DNA of 64,000 nt, from the NCBI GenBank assembly GCA_035297265.1, contig DATGZH010000007.1, positions 10,705 to 74,704 of the forward strand. The letters run 5' to 3'. Below are positions 9,430-18,333 of this stretch, piece after piece. This stretch comes from DATGZH01 sp035297265. GTDB lineage: Bacteria; Actinomycetota; Acidimicrobiia; Acidimicrobiales; RAAP-2. A model generated the notes under the pieces. It was not told the DNA's origin and made no database searches. It saw only the letters and a program-made list of their open reading frames with translations. Within the stretch, counting starts at the first letter, position 1; each line of letters opens with the position of its first letter. The position numbers and the translations under genes were made by a program.

Positions 9430-9461
9430 GGCCCGACAGCTTCGAGGCACAAGGGGGGGCG

Positions 9462-10730
9462 ATGCGACGTGTCGTCCGGAAGTACAGGCCTTTCTCACTC
9501 GTCGCCGCGGTGGCGGTCCTGGTGACGGCGATGGTGACGCTCGGTGCCGCACCGAGCGGGGCCTCCGGTGGACTGACCGCCAGCGCGCCGGGTATCACGC
9601 CGACGACGATCACGCTCGGTCTGCCGCTGGCCGAGACCGGCGTGGCCGCCTCGACCTTCGAGGACGCCCCGATCGGCGCGATGGCTCGGGTCGCCTACCA
9701 GAACGCCCACGGCGGGGTGGACGGCCGCAAGCTCGTGCTCGACATCGTGAACGACAACTCGAGCCCGAGCCTCGTGCTCACCTCGGCCCAGGACCTCCTC
9801 TCGAAGGGGGCCTTCGGGATCGTGGCCTTCGACCCGTTCTTCTTCTCCGCCGCCCCGTACCTCCAGCAGCAGGGTGTCCCCGTGGCCGGCTTCGCCCTCG
9901 ACGGGATCGAGTGGGGCCAACAGCCCTACACCAACATGTTCAGTTTCAACGGCAGCTTCGACTCCCACTTCCCGGCCAACAGCAGCGGCGGCCTCTTCTT
10001 GAAGCAGCACGGCGTCACGAAGTTCGCCGTGCTCGCCTACAACGTGTCGAAGTCCTCGACCGCCGCGGCGACCGGGTTCGCCTTCTCGGCCAAGCACGCC
10101 GGCATCGCCGTGCCCTACGAGAACCTCTCGGTCCCGTTCGGATCGTCGGACTTCACGTCGATCGCCCTCCAGATGAAGTCGGACGGGATCAACGGCGTCT
10201 ACGCCGGCCTCGTCGAGTCCTCGGACATCGGGCTCCTCACCGCGATGAAGGACGCCGGGATCAAGCTGAAGGTCGTGGACCTGTCGACCGGGTACGGCGA
10301 CCAGGTGATCGACCAGCCGGCCGCCAACCAGGCGGCCCAGGGCGTCTACTTCGGCTCCGAGACCGTGCCCATCGAGAAGCACTCGCCGGCCACCGTGGCC
10401 TGGCTCAACGCCCTCGTCAAGTACTCGCACGGCGCCTTCAAGGCCGGGACCATCCCCGACTTCGGGGTCTTTGGCGGCTGGGTCAGCCTCGACACGATGA
10501 TCTACGGCCTGGAGCACGCGGGGAAGAACCCCACCCGGGCCTCCTTCGAGCAGGCGCTCGACCGTACGAGTGGCTACACGGCCAACGGCCTCCTGGCCAC
10601 CCCGTCCAGCTGGACCCATTTCGGGACGGCACCGTCCTACACCTGCGCCTACAACGAGCAGCTGGTGGGGAAGAAGTTCATCCCAACGGAGGACTGCGGC
10701 CATCTCCTGCCCAACAGCAACCAGGCCTAG
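9462..10730 (+). CDS. Periplasmic-type substrate-binding protein of a Liv-type ABC importer (copy 1)
   Basis: 422-aa exported binding protein of the Peripla_BP_6/LivJ class. The N-terminus has a twin-Arg-like basic start (MRRVVRKYR), a hydrophobic core and a likely cleavage after APSGASG. There is no lipobox Cys, unusual for a binding protein of a single-membrane bacterium. The class landmark is the NAHGGVDGRKL segment. Two Cys near the C-terminus (CAYNEQ... and ...DCGHLL) recur in all four binding proteins of this window and may form a disulfide. The ATG follows AAGGGGGGGCG. A close paralogue starts 10 bases downstream of the stop, so the pair arose by tandem duplication. It probably feeds the permease at 5733. 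Confidence 0.88.
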   Translation: MRRVVRKYRPFSLVAAVAVLVTAMVTLGAAPSGASGGLTASAPGITPTTITLGLPLAETGVAASTFEDAPIGAMARVAYQNAHGGVDGRKLVLDIVNDNSSPSLVLTSAQDLLSKGAFGIVAFDPFFFSAAPYLQQQGVPVAGFALDGIEWGQQPYTNMFSFNGSFDSHFPANSSGGLFLKQHGVTKFAVLAYNVSKSSTAAATGFAFSAKHAGIAVPYENLSVPFGSSDFTSIALQMKSDGINGVYAGLVESSDIGLLTAMKDAGIKLKVVDLSTGYGDQVIDQPAANQAAQGVYFGSETVPIEKHSPATVAWLNALVKYSHGAFKAGTIPDFGVFGGWVSLDTMIYGLEHAGKNPTRASFEQALDRTSGYTANGLLATPSSWTHFGTAPSYTCAYNEQLVGKKFIPTEDCGHLLPNSNQA

Positions 10731-10740
10731 GCGGCACCGC

Positions 10741-12030
10741 ATGACGCTGCCGGCGGGCGGACGGTCGGGGCCGAGGCGACGAAGGGGGCTCGGGTGGTTC
10801 GGCCCGCTCGCCGCGCTGTCCGTCCTCGCCGCCGTCGGGTACCCGACGGCGCCGGCCGGGGCCACGGGGGGACTCACGGCCAGCGCCCCGGGGGTCACGC
10901 CGACCACGATCACGATCGGCTACCCGGTGGCCGAGACCGGGGTGGCCGCCACGACCTTCCAGGACGCGCCGGCCGGCGCCATGGCCCGGGTGGCCTACCA
11001 GAACGCCCACGGCGGGGTGGACGGGCGCAAGCTCGTGCTCGACGTGGTCAACGACGAGTCGAGCCCGAACCTCGTCCTCTCGTCCGCCGAGGACCTCGTG
11101 TCGCGGGGCGTGTTCGGGGTGATCGGGTTCGACGCCTTCACCTACATGGCGGCGCCCTACCTCCACGCCCAGGGCGTGCCGGTCACCGGTTGGACGGTCG
11201 ACGGTCTCGAGTGGGGCAAGCAGCCCTACACCAACATGTTCGACTACGCGGGCGAATTCGATCCCCACTTCCCAGTCAACAGCTACGACGGGACGTTCAT
11301 GAAGAGCCTCGGCGTCACCCGGCTGGCCGTCCTGGCCTACAACCTCTCCCCGATCTCGACCGCCGCGGCGACCGGGTTCGCTCTCTCGGCCAAGCGCGCC
11401 GGCGTCGCCGTGCCCTACGAGAACCTCTCGGTCCCCTTCGGGACCTCGGACTTCAGCAGCATCGCCCTCACGATGAAGTCCGAGCACATCAACGGGGTCT
11501 ACGCCGGCATGCTCGAGGGCTCGAACATCGGCCTGCTCACCGCCATCCGCCAGGCCGGCATCCCGATGAAGGGGGTCCTCCTCCCGACCGGCTACGGCGA
11601 GCAGCTCGTCTCCCAGCCGGCCACCAACCAGGCGGCCCAGGGGGCCTACTTCAGCGACTACACCGTGCCGATCTGGGACCACACGGCAGCCACCGTCGCC
11701 TGGACCAAGGCCTTGGCCAAGTACGCACCTGGCTCCTACCAGCTCGGCCAGGTCCCGGACTTCGGCCTCTTCGGCGGCTGGATCACCGTCGACCTCATGA
11801 TCTACGGGCTGGAGCACGCCGGCAAGAACCCCACCCGGGCCTCCTTCGAGAAGGCGCTCGATGCGACGACGGACTACACCGGCGGCGGCCTGTTGCCCGG
11901 TCCGGCGAACTTCACCCACTTCGGCCAGGCGGCGCCGTACGGCTGTGCCGTCTTCGAGAAGCTCACCGGGAAGCACTTCGACCCGGTGAAGGTCTGCGGC
12001 CACATCCTCCCGCACAGCAACCAGAACTGA
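10741..12030 (+). CDS. Periplasmic-type substrate-binding protein of a Liv-type ABC importer (copy 2)
   Basis: 429 aa, strongly similar along its length to the preceding protein: shared NAHGGVDGRKLVLD, QPYTNMF, VPYENLSVPFG and GLEHAGKNPTRASFE blocks. It has an export signal (hydrophobic stretch after GRSGPRRRRGLGWFG) with a cut probably after PAGATG, and again no lipobox Cys. The paired C-terminal Cys are present (CAVFEKL, VCGHIL). The ATG at 10741 was taken; an upstream in-frame start would overlap the previous gene. Loop differences from copy 1 (residues contacting ligand in this fold) suggest a different ligand preference. Confidence 0.87.
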   Translation: MTLPAGGRSGPRRRRGLGWFGPLAALSVLAAVGYPTAPAGATGGLTASAPGVTPTTITIGYPVAETGVAATTFQDAPAGAMARVAYQNAHGGVDGRKLVLDVVNDESSPNLVLSSAEDLVSRGVFGVIGFDAFTYMAAPYLHAQGVPVTGWTVDGLEWGKQPYTNMFDYAGEFDPHFPVNSYDGTFMKSLGVTRLAVLAYNLSPISTAAATGFALSAKRAGVAVPYENLSVPFGTSDFSSIALTMKSEHINGVYAGMLEGSNIGLLTAIRQAGIPMKGVLLPTGYGEQLVSQPATNQAAQGAYFSDYTVPIWDHTAATVAWTKALAKYAPGSYQLGQVPDFGLFGGWITVDLMIYGLEHAGKNPTRASFEKALDATTDYTGGGLLPGPANFTHFGQAAPYGCAVFEKLTGKHFDPVKVCGHILPHSNQN

Positions 12031-12041
12031 GGGAGAGGGGT

Positions 12042-12059
12042 TCCCGGCGCCGGCCGGGA
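12042..12059 (+). terminator. Short GC hairpin after binding-protein pair
   Basis: TCCCGGC-GCCG-GCCGGGA forms a 7-base-pair stem with a 4-base loop 11 bases after the stop of the second binding protein. No U-tract follows. Confidence 0.4.
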
Positions 12060-12118
12060 CGGGCTGGCTAACGTCTGGCTCCGAAGCGTCCATGCCCCTG
12101 AACCCCCAAGGAGGCGCC

Positions 12119-14092
12119 ATGTCCGCAACTCTCCAGGCCCGTCCGCGCCGACGCTGGCGCGGCCTCGCCGGCGTGGCGGCCTCGGCCGCCGTCCTGGCCG
12201 GCTCCCTCGTGGTCGCCGCCGGGGTGGCCACCCCGGCCGGCGCGGTGACGACGCACACGGCGACGTTCCTTCTGAGCCCGAGCCTGAGCCCGAGCCCGTT
12301 CAACGAGTTCCTCGGGACGTCCTGCCCCAGCACCACGTGGTGCATGGCCGTCGGTGAGCAGTCCTCCGGTGTGGACCAGACCCTGGCCGAGGCCTTCAAC
12401 GCCGGTACCTGGTCGGTGCTCCCCACGTTCAACACGACCAACACCCAGACCAACCTGTTGAACGCGGTGTCGTGCCCCACCACCACCTGGTGCATGGCCG
12501 CCGGGTACGAGGAGTCCTCCGGCCACCAGGAGCCGATGACCCAGGTGTACCAGGGCGGGGCCTGGTCGAACAGCAACAGCCTCACCCCGAACGCCGGCCA
12601 GAACACCGACGCCACGGCGATCTCCTGCCCGACGACCACGTTCTGCGTCGCCGTCGGGTGGAGCGGCAACAACCGCGTCCCCTGGTCCGAGACCTGGAAC
12701 GGGGCCACCTGGGCGCTCGACACGAGCATCGCCCCGCCACCCATGCTGAACGGGAACTACGAGCTCTACGGGGTGTCCTGCCCGAGTGCGGCGTACTGCA
12801 CCGCCGTGGGCTTCGCCGATACCACGGTCAACGAGATCGGCTACATCGTGGTGTCGACCGACGGGGGCAACACCTGGTCCTTCGTCCCTGGCGCCGGGGT
12901 CAACGCCTTCACCACGCTCAATGCAGTGTCGTGCACCAGCCCGACGTTCTGTTCCGCCGTGGGCGGCGCCTCCCTCGGCGAGGAGGGTGAGATCACCTTC
13001 GCCGAGCAGTGGAACGGCACCATGTGGTCCGTCGTCCCGACCCCGACCTCTCCGGTGCCGGGAGCGCTCGAGAGTGAGATGCTCGGCGTGTCCTGCGTGT
13101 CGCCCGCTTCGTGCGCCGCGGTCGGCTACTCCGTCACGACCCTTCTGGTCGGCATCCAGTTCGTCATGGGCTTCAACGGCCGGACGTGGTCGGCGATCTC
13201 GGCCGAGCACGTCGCAGGCGCGCTGAACGAGGTCAACGGCGTCTCGTGCGCCGCCACGTCGATGTGCCTGACCGTCGGTAACTCCAGCCCGGGACCGACC
13301 TCGGCCACCCTCGCCCTCATCGGGCCCACCCTCGCGCCCGAGGGCTACTGGGTGGTGGGCAAGGACGGCGGGGTCTTCGGCTTCAACGCCACCTTCTTCG
13401 GCTCGGTGCCCGGGCTCGGCATCCACGTCAACAACATCGTGGGCATCGCCGCGGCCCCGGACGGCCACGGCTACTGGCTGCTCGGCTCCGACGGCGGGGT
13501 GTTCGGCTTCGGCTCGGCCCTGTTCTACGGCTCCCTGCCCGGTTCGGGTATCCACGTGAACAACGCCGTGGCCATCGCCTCGAGCCCGAGCGGCCACGGG
13601 TACTGGGTCGTCGACGCCAACGGCGGGGTCTACTCGTACGGTGACGCCGCCTTCTTCGGCTCCGTCCCAGGCGTCGGCGTGAGCATCAGCAACGTGGTGG
13701 GCATCGCCGCCTCGCCCAGCGGCGGGGGCTACTTCATCACCGCGGCCGACGGCTCGGTCTACGCCTTCGGCGTGCCCTACGCCGGCGGCAGCACCCACGC
13801 CACCAACGTGGTCGGCATCGCCGCCACCACCGGCACGAACGGGGGCGGCTACTGGCTGGCCAGCGCCACGGGCGGCCTGGGGGCCTACGACGCCCCGAGC
13901 ATCGGCTCGCTCATCGTCTCCGGTGTCACGGTCGGCAACATCGTCGGGGTGTCCTCGACGAACGGCGGTGACGGCGTGTGGATGGTGGGGTCGGACGGGG
14001 GGGTGTTCACTCTCGGCGGCGCCCCGTTCCTCGGCTCTCTCCCGGCCATTGGTGTCAGCGTCAACAACATCGACGGCATCGCCGCCACCTGA
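12119..14092 (+). CDS. Secreted double-propeller-like repeat protein (7 + 6 repeats)
   Basis: 657-aa exported protein with a signal peptide (basic RPRRRWR start, hydrophobic core, cut near TPAGA). Residues about 45-400 hold seven repeats, each carrying a VSCP-type C-x5-C followed by xxVG (SCPSTTWCMAVG is the first). The C-terminal 240 residues hold six repeats of about 40-48 aa with consensus GYW-x5-DGGVF-x-F and a closing NNxVGIAA. Seven and six such units fit two beta-propellers, a structural inference. No catalytic motif, LPXTG or membrane anchor is seen, so it is probably secreted or held on the wall non-covalently. The ATG at 12119 has AAGGAGG four bases upstream; an ATG at 12092 lacks one. 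Ligand and role unknown. Confidence 0.8.
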   Translation: MSATLQARPRRRWRGLAGVAASAAVLAGSLVVAAGVATPAGAVTTHTATFLLSPSLSPSPFNEFLGTSCPSTTWCMAVGEQSSGVDQTLAEAFNAGTWSVLPTFNTTNTQTNLLNAVSCPTTTWCMAAGYEESSGHQEPMTQVYQGGAWSNSNSLTPNAGQNTDATAISCPTTTFCVAVGWSGNNRVPWSETWNGATWALDTSIAPPPMLNGNYELYGVSCPSAAYCTAVGFADTTVNEIGYIVVSTDGGNTWSFVPGAGVNAFTTLNAVSCTSPTFCSAVGGASLGEEGEITFAEQWNGTMWSVVPTPTSPVPGALESEMLGVSCVSPASCAAVGYSVTTLLVGIQFVMGFNGRTWSAISAEHVAGALNEVNGVSCAATSMCLTVGNSSPGPTSATLALIGPTLAPEGYWVVGKDGGVFGFNATFFGSVPGLGIHVNNIVGIAAAPDGHGYWLLGSDGGVFGFGSALFYGSLPGSGIHVNNAVAIASSPSGHGYWVVDANGGVYSYGDAAFFGSVPGVGVSISNVVGIAASPSGGGYFITAADGSVYAFGVPYAGGSTHATNVVGIAATTGTNGGGYWLASATGGLGAYDAPSIGSLIVSGVTVGNIVGVSSTNGGDGVWMVGSDGGVFTLGGAPFLGSLPAIGVSVNNIDGIAAT

Positions 14093-14108
14093 CCAAGCGA
14101 GCCACCGA

Positions 14109-14140
14109 CCACGGGGGCCGGCCGAGGCCGGCCCCCGTGG
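14109..14140 (+). terminator. Strong hairpin terminator after the repeat protein
   Basis: A perfect 14-base-pair stem (CCACGGGGGCCGGC with its complement) closes a CGAG loop 17 bases after the stop codon. There is no U-tract, common for intrinsic terminators in high-GC actinobacteria. Confidence 0.7.
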
Positions 14141-14198
14141 CGCGTCCGCGGCCGGGAACGACGGCGGCGCCACCGTGAGCGCCTAATCTCCCCAGGCC

Positions 14199-15092
14199 AT
14201 GGAGCCGACGCGGCTGTCGGAGGCCCGGGCGGCCTGGGAGCGACACGGTTGGTGCCTGCTCGAGGCGTGCCTCCCGGCAGAGGACCTGGCCGGGGTGCCG
14301 GCCGCCCTCGGCCACCTCTTCCCGACGGCCGCCGAGATGGAGGAGGGCGAGACGGACCAGACCCGGCGCTGGCGCGACTGGGACGCCGCCTGGCCCGAGT
14401 TCCCCTTCCGCAGCGCCACCCTGAACCGGCTGGCCCTCCACGACGCGGTCCTCGACCTGGCCGAGACGCTCCTCGGCGACGACGTCCGGCTCTACCTCGC
14501 CCTCGTCACGGCCAAGTTCGCCGGGCAGTCCTCGGGCTACAACCGGCTGCTCCACGCCGACTACCCCAACCACATGCTCGTCGTGCCCCGGGCCGAGCGC
14601 GGCTACCAGCAGCTCGAGCTCCTGATCTACCTGTGCGACGTCTCCGAGGCGAACGGGGCGACCCACTTCCTGTCGGTCGAGGCGACTGCCGAGGTCCCCG
14701 TCGAGCGCCACACGCTCGACGTCGCCGAGTACGCCCAGTGCTACGAGGACGACGTCGCCGCCTGCGGGCCGTCCGGCTCGATCGCGGCCTACCGGCCCGA
14801 CGTCTACCACCGCTCCGTCGACCCCGACACCAAGGGCTTCTCGCGATTCCTGCTCCACGTCTCGTTCCGGCCGGCCGCCGCCGAGTGGGGCGGCTACCAG
14901 GCCTGGCCCTTCAAGGGCTTCTCGCCCGAATGGCACCGCTTCGTGGCCGGCGCCGGGCCGCGCCAGCTCGGCGTCCTCGGGTTCCCCCGGCCGGGCCACC
15001 CCTACTGGACCGAGGAGACACTGGCCGGCGTCGGTGCCCGTTACCCGGGCCTCGACCTCTCCCCCTGGCGCGAGGCGGCAGCGCGGTCGTGA
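14199..15092 (+). CDS. Phytanoyl-CoA dioxygenase (PhyH) family Fe(II)/2-oxoglutarate oxygenase
   Basis: 297-aa cytoplasmic oxygenase. It has the Fe(II)-binding facial triad of the PhyH family: HxD at 119-121 (LLHADYPNH) and a distal His at 204 (DVYHRSVD), with Arg216 placed to bind 2-oxoglutarate. PhyH relatives hydroxylate the alpha carbon of acyl-CoAs or modify natural products. The stop overlaps the GTG of an acyl-CoA synthetase (GTGA), suggesting the two act in sequence on one carboxylic acid, though the synthetase may act first. The start at 14199 has only a weak ribosome site. Confidence 0.8.
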   Translation: MEPTRLSEARAAWERHGWCLLEACLPAEDLAGVPAALGHLFPTAAEMEEGETDQTRRWRDWDAAWPEFPFRSATLNRLALHDAVLDLAETLLGDDVRLYLALVTAKFAGQSSGYNRLLHADYPNHMLVVPRAERGYQQLELLIYLCDVSEANGATHFLSVEATAEVPVERHTLDVAEYAQCYEDDVAACGPSGSIAAYRPDVYHRSVDPDTKGFSRFLLHVSFRPAAAEWGGYQAWPFKGFSPEWHRFVAGAGPRQLGVLGFPRPGHPYWTEETLAGVGARYPGLDLSPWREAAARS

Positions 15093-16714
15093 GCACCTAC
15101 CAGTTCGCCGAGGTCTGGGAGACCGTGGCCGGGCGGCTGCCCTCCGCCCCCGCCCTGCTCCACGGCGACGAGACCGTCGACTGGGCCACGTTCGACCGCC
15201 GGGCCGACTCCCTCGCCGCCTGGCTGCTCGAGCACGGCGCCACGCAGGACGGGACGTTCGCCCAGTACCTCTACTCGTCGCCGGCCTACCTCGAGTGCGT
15301 CTACGCCTGCTGGAAGCTCGGCATCGCCCCGGTCAACACCAACTACCGCTACGGCGCCGAGGAGCTCGTCTACCTCTGGGACAACGCCGACACCACCACC
15401 GTGGCCTTCCACGGGGTCTTCGCCGACACGGTCGAGCCGATCGTCGGGCGACTGCCCGGAGTCGGGCGGTGGCTCTGGGTGGACGACGGCACAGGGCCCT
15501 GCCCCGACTGGGCCAGCCCGTTCGGCGAGGCCACGGGGGCCTCGCCCGCTCGGGTGGTGCCGCCGTGGGGCCGCTCGCCCGACGACCTGTTCCTGATCTA
15601 CACGGGCGGCACGACCGGCCTGCCGAAGGGCGTGATGTGGCGGCAGGACGATCTCTTCGGCGCGGTCAACCGCTCGGCGCCGGTCCGCTACCCCGACGAC
15701 GGGAGTCCGGCCGACGTGGCCCCGCTCCTCTTGCGGCCCGGACCGTCGCTCGTCGCCGCCGCCCCCCTCATGCACGGCACCGGGCTCTTCAGCTCGTTCG
15801 GGACGCTGTCGAGCGGGGGCGCGGTCATCACCTTGCCCGAGCGCCGCTTCTCGGCCGAGTCCCTCCTCGACGCGGTGGTGCGCCACCGAGCCAAGGGGAT
15901 CGCCCTCGTGGGCGACGCCTTCGCCCGACCCGTGCTCGCCGCCCTCGACGCCGAGCCTGACCGCTGGGACGTGTCGTCGCTCAGGATCATCATGTCGTCG
16001 GGCGTCATGTGGTCGACCGAGGTGAAGGAGGGACTGCTCCGCCACAACCCCGAGCTCATCCTCGTGGACAGCCTCGGCTCCTCGGAGGGTCTCGGGACCG
16101 CCCGGGCCGTCTCAGGGAACTCGCCCGAAGCGACGAAGGGGCCCACCGGTCGCTTCGCCTTCGGCCCCTACACGCAGGTGTTCACCGAGGACGGCCAACG
16201 GGTCGAGCCGGGCTCGGGGGAACGGGGACTCCTCGCCCAGCGCGGCCGCATCCCGCTCGGTTACTACAAGGACCCCGAGAAATCGGCCCGCACCTTCCCG
16301 GTCATCGACGGCGAGCGCTGGTCGGTGCCGGGCGACTACGCCACGGTGGAGGCCGACGGCACGATCGTGCTGCTCGGCCGGGGCTCGGCCTGCATCAACA
16401 CGGGCGGCGAGAAGGTCTTCCCCGAGGAGGTCGAGGAAGCGCTGAAGACGCATCCCGACGTGGACGACGCCGTCTGCGTCGGCCTGCCCGACGAGCGCTT
16501 CGGCGAGCGGGTCGTGGCCGTCGTGGCCCCGGTGACCGGGGCCCATCCCGACCCCGGGGAGCTCATCGACCACGTGAAGGGGCGGCTCGCCCACTACAAG
16601 GCGCCCCGGCAGGTCCTCCTCGTCCCGGCCCTGGGCCGGGCGGCCAACGGCAAGGCCGATTACCGGACGCTGAAGGACCTTGCGCAGCGCGAGCTCGGCC
16701 CGCCGGCCAGCTGA
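15089..16714 (+). CDS. Acyl-CoA synthetase, FadD19/FadD17-like
   Basis: ANL-superfamily ligase of 541 aa that activates a carboxylate to acyl-AMP and then acyl-CoA. The P-loop YTGGTTGLPKGVMW begins at 171; the GVMWRQDD continuation is what I recall from actinobacterial steroid side-chain ligases (FadD19 group). The C-terminal domain has GRGSACINTGGEKVFPEEVE and the adenylation Lys near 522 (NGKADY). GTG at 15089 starts inside the PhyH stop; a longer in-frame extension reads Arg/Pro-rich and is not part of the gene. Preferred chain unknown; a branched or sterol-derived acid is likely by family. Confidence 0.88.
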   Translation: MSTYQFAEVWETVAGRLPSAPALLHGDETVDWATFDRRADSLAAWLLEHGATQDGTFAQYLYSSPAYLECVYACWKLGIAPVNTNYRYGAEELVYLWDNADTTTVAFHGVFADTVEPIVGRLPGVGRWLWVDDGTGPCPDWASPFGEATGASPARVVPPWGRSPDDLFLIYTGGTTGLPKGVMWRQDDLFGAVNRSAPVRYPDDGSPADVAPLLLRPGPSLVAAAPLMHGTGLFSSFGTLSSGGAVITLPERRFSAESLLDAVVRHRAKGIALVGDAFARPVLAALDAEPDRWDVSSLRIIMSSGVMWSTEVKEGLLRHNPELILVDSLGSSEGLGTARAVSGNSPEATKGPTGRFAFGPYTQVFTEDGQRVEPGSGERGLLAQRGRIPLGYYKDPEKSARTFPVIDGERWSVPGDYATVEADGTIVLLGRGSACINTGGEKVFPEEVEEALKTHPDVDDAVCVGLPDERFGERVVAVVAPVTGAHPDPGELIDHVKGRLAHYKAPRQVLLVPALGRAANGKADYRTLKDLAQRELGPPAS

Positions 16715-16723
16715 CGAGACGGG

Positions 16724-17545
16724 TCAGGCCCGGCCCATCATCGCCTTCACGAAGGGCGCCTCGAAGGCGTCGGTGAAGCCGGCACTCACGTAGCCGGCGT
16801 CGATCACGAAGCTGACGCCGTTCACGTGGCTGGCTGCCGCGCTGCAGAGGAACACGAGCGGGTAGGCCTGCTCCTCGGGCGTCGACGGCGGCAACCCGAG
16901 CGACTCCCGGTAGTCCTGGCCGAAGGCCAGCCAGAGGTCGGCGTTGGCCCGGGCGAGCGGCGTGTCGGTCGGGCCGGGCATCGTGGCGTTGATCCGCACG
17001 CCCTTCTGCAAGAAGGGATAGGCCTGCCGGGCCACGTAGGCGCAGATCACCTGCTTCGTGAAGAGGTAGTTGGCCCGCTCGGGGTGGGCCTCCATCCACT
17101 TGGCGGCGGACTCGAAGTCCGGCGTCTCCAGAAACTCGGCGATGAGCGGGAGCTGGTCCTCCCACCCGAGCCCGGCCCCCGAGGAGATCATGGCCACGGC
17201 TGACCCCGGCGGCAGCATGTCCTCGTCGAAGAACCGTTCGATCAGATGGCGGGCCCCGATGAAGTTCACCTTCTCGATCCCCGGCGTCCCGTCGGCCACC
17301 CCGGCGCACGACAGGAGGGCGTGCACCGGGCCGCCGCACTCGTCGATCGCCGCGTCGATGGCGTCCATGTCCCGCAGGTCCACCTGGATGACCTTGGCTC
17401 CGGGCAGGTCGACCGGGGCGTAGTCCATGACGACGACGTCGGCGCCGAGGTCTTTGATGAGCTTGGCGCAGGCCGCCCCCATGCCGGTGGCGCCGCCCAC
17501 CACGAGCGCCCGCTTCCCGTCGAACTTGAACGCCTCGATGCCCAT
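16724..17545 (-). CDS. SDR oxidoreductase, 3-alpha-hydroxysteroid dehydrogenase-like
   Basis: 273-aa short-chain dehydrogenase/reductase. It has nucleotide-binding GGATGMG at 17-23, catalytic Ser near 121-122, Tyr160 and Lys164 (YLFTK), and an Asp after beta-2 (MDYAP) that points to NAD(H). The short ILSCAG-type motif and the insertion before the catalytic Tyr recall the 3-alpha-HSD/carbonyl reductase branch. The ATG at 17545 has GGGAGG six bases upstream; a longer form adds Arg/Pro-rich residues. It is convergent with the acyl-CoA synthetase and divergent from a TetR that may control it. Confidence 0.85.
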   Translation of the reverse strand: MGIEAFKFDGKRALVVGGATGMGAACAKLIKDLGADVVVMDYAPVDLPGAKVIQVDLRDMDAIDAAIDECGGPVHALLSCAGVADGTPGIEKVNFIGARHLIERFFDEDMLPPGSAVAMISSGAGLGWEDQLPLIAEFLETPDFESAAKWMEAHPERANYLFTKQVICAYVARQAYPFLQKGVRINATMPGPTDTPLARANADLWLAFGQDYRESLGLPPSTPEEQAYPLVFLCSAAASHVNGVSFVIDAGYVSAGFTDAFEAPFVKAMMGRA

Positions 17546-17652
17546 GGGGAACCTCCCGGTTTGGCTCGACCGCCGGCCACGCCGTCGTGTCGGTGGAGGG
17601 ATGGTGCCGCCCACAGGACACGGCGTCAACTCACGCTTGTGGGTCCGAAACG

Positions 17653-17658
17653 TATAGT
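17653..17658 (+). promoter_or_regulatory. -10 element of a leaderless TetR transcript
   Basis: TATAGT ends six bases before the ATG at 17665, so transcription should begin at or next to the start codon. No Shine-Dalgarno is visible and no clear -35 is seen at normal spacing. Confidence 0.45.
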
Positions 17659-17664
17659 CGGCGC

Positions 17665-18315
17665 ATGGCCGGAGCCGCCGAGGAGCGACCCCCGCTCTCC
17701 CGACCGGGCCGCCCCCGCCTCTACGAACCCGTCGCCGAGCGCCAACTCCTCATGGACGCCGCCGTCGAGGTGCTCCGCCGCAACGAGGGCAGCGAGGCCA
17801 CCGTGGCCGACATCCTGAACGAGGCGGGGCTCTCCACCCGGGCCTTCTACCGCCACTTCGAGGGCAAAGAGGACGTCGTCCGGGCGATCTTCGAGCGCGA
17901 CGCCGAGTCCTTCGGCTTGCAGCTCCGCCGCCACGTCGAGCAGGCCAACGACCCGGCCGCCGGTGTCGTCGCCTGGATCGACGAAATGCTCTCCTTGGCC
18001 TACGACCGTCGCCGCCGGGCCCGGATGGCCGCCTTCAGCTCACGGATGGTGATGACCATCGTGGCCGGCACCGGCGTCCAGTCGCTCGGCCAGACGCTCC
18101 TCGTCGAACCCCTCCACGACGTGCTCGTCCGGGGCCACGAGTCGGGCGCCTTCGCGCTCGTCGAGCCCGACGCCGACGTCTGGATGATCAACGCCCTCAC
18201 CTGGGAGGCCATCGGAGCGGTGCAGAGCGGCCGGTCGGTCTCGACGCGCCACGAGGCCCTCGACCAGGTGCTGCGCTTCGTCCTCCCGGCCCTCGGCGCC
18301 GCACCGGCCGGGTGA
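17665..18315 (+). CDS. TetR-family transcriptional regulator
   Basis: 216-aa dimeric repressor-type protein. A helix-turn-helix lies at about residues 28-75 (TVADILNEAGLSTRAFYRHF), with a ligand-binding helical domain after it. The ATG at 17665 was chosen because a TATAGT -10 lies just upstream; a GTG or ATG farther upstream would sit inside the promoter. Gene order (SDR divergent, thiolase-like operon downstream) and a 7+7 palindrome at 18334 suggest it represses the operon that starts at 18395, with an acyl-CoA or similar as ligand (inference). Confidence 0.86.
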   Translation: MAGAAEERPPLSRPGRPRLYEPVAERQLLMDAAVEVLRRNEGSEATVADILNEAGLSTRAFYRHFEGKEDVVRAIFERDAESFGLQLRRHVEQANDPAAGVVAWIDEMLSLAYDRRRRARMAAFSSRMVMTIVAGTGVQSLGQTLLVEPLHDVLVRGHESGAFALVEPDADVWMINALTWEAIGAVQSGRSVSTRHEALDQVLRFVLPALGAAPAG

Positions 18316-18333
18316 GCGGCCCGGTCGGGCGAG

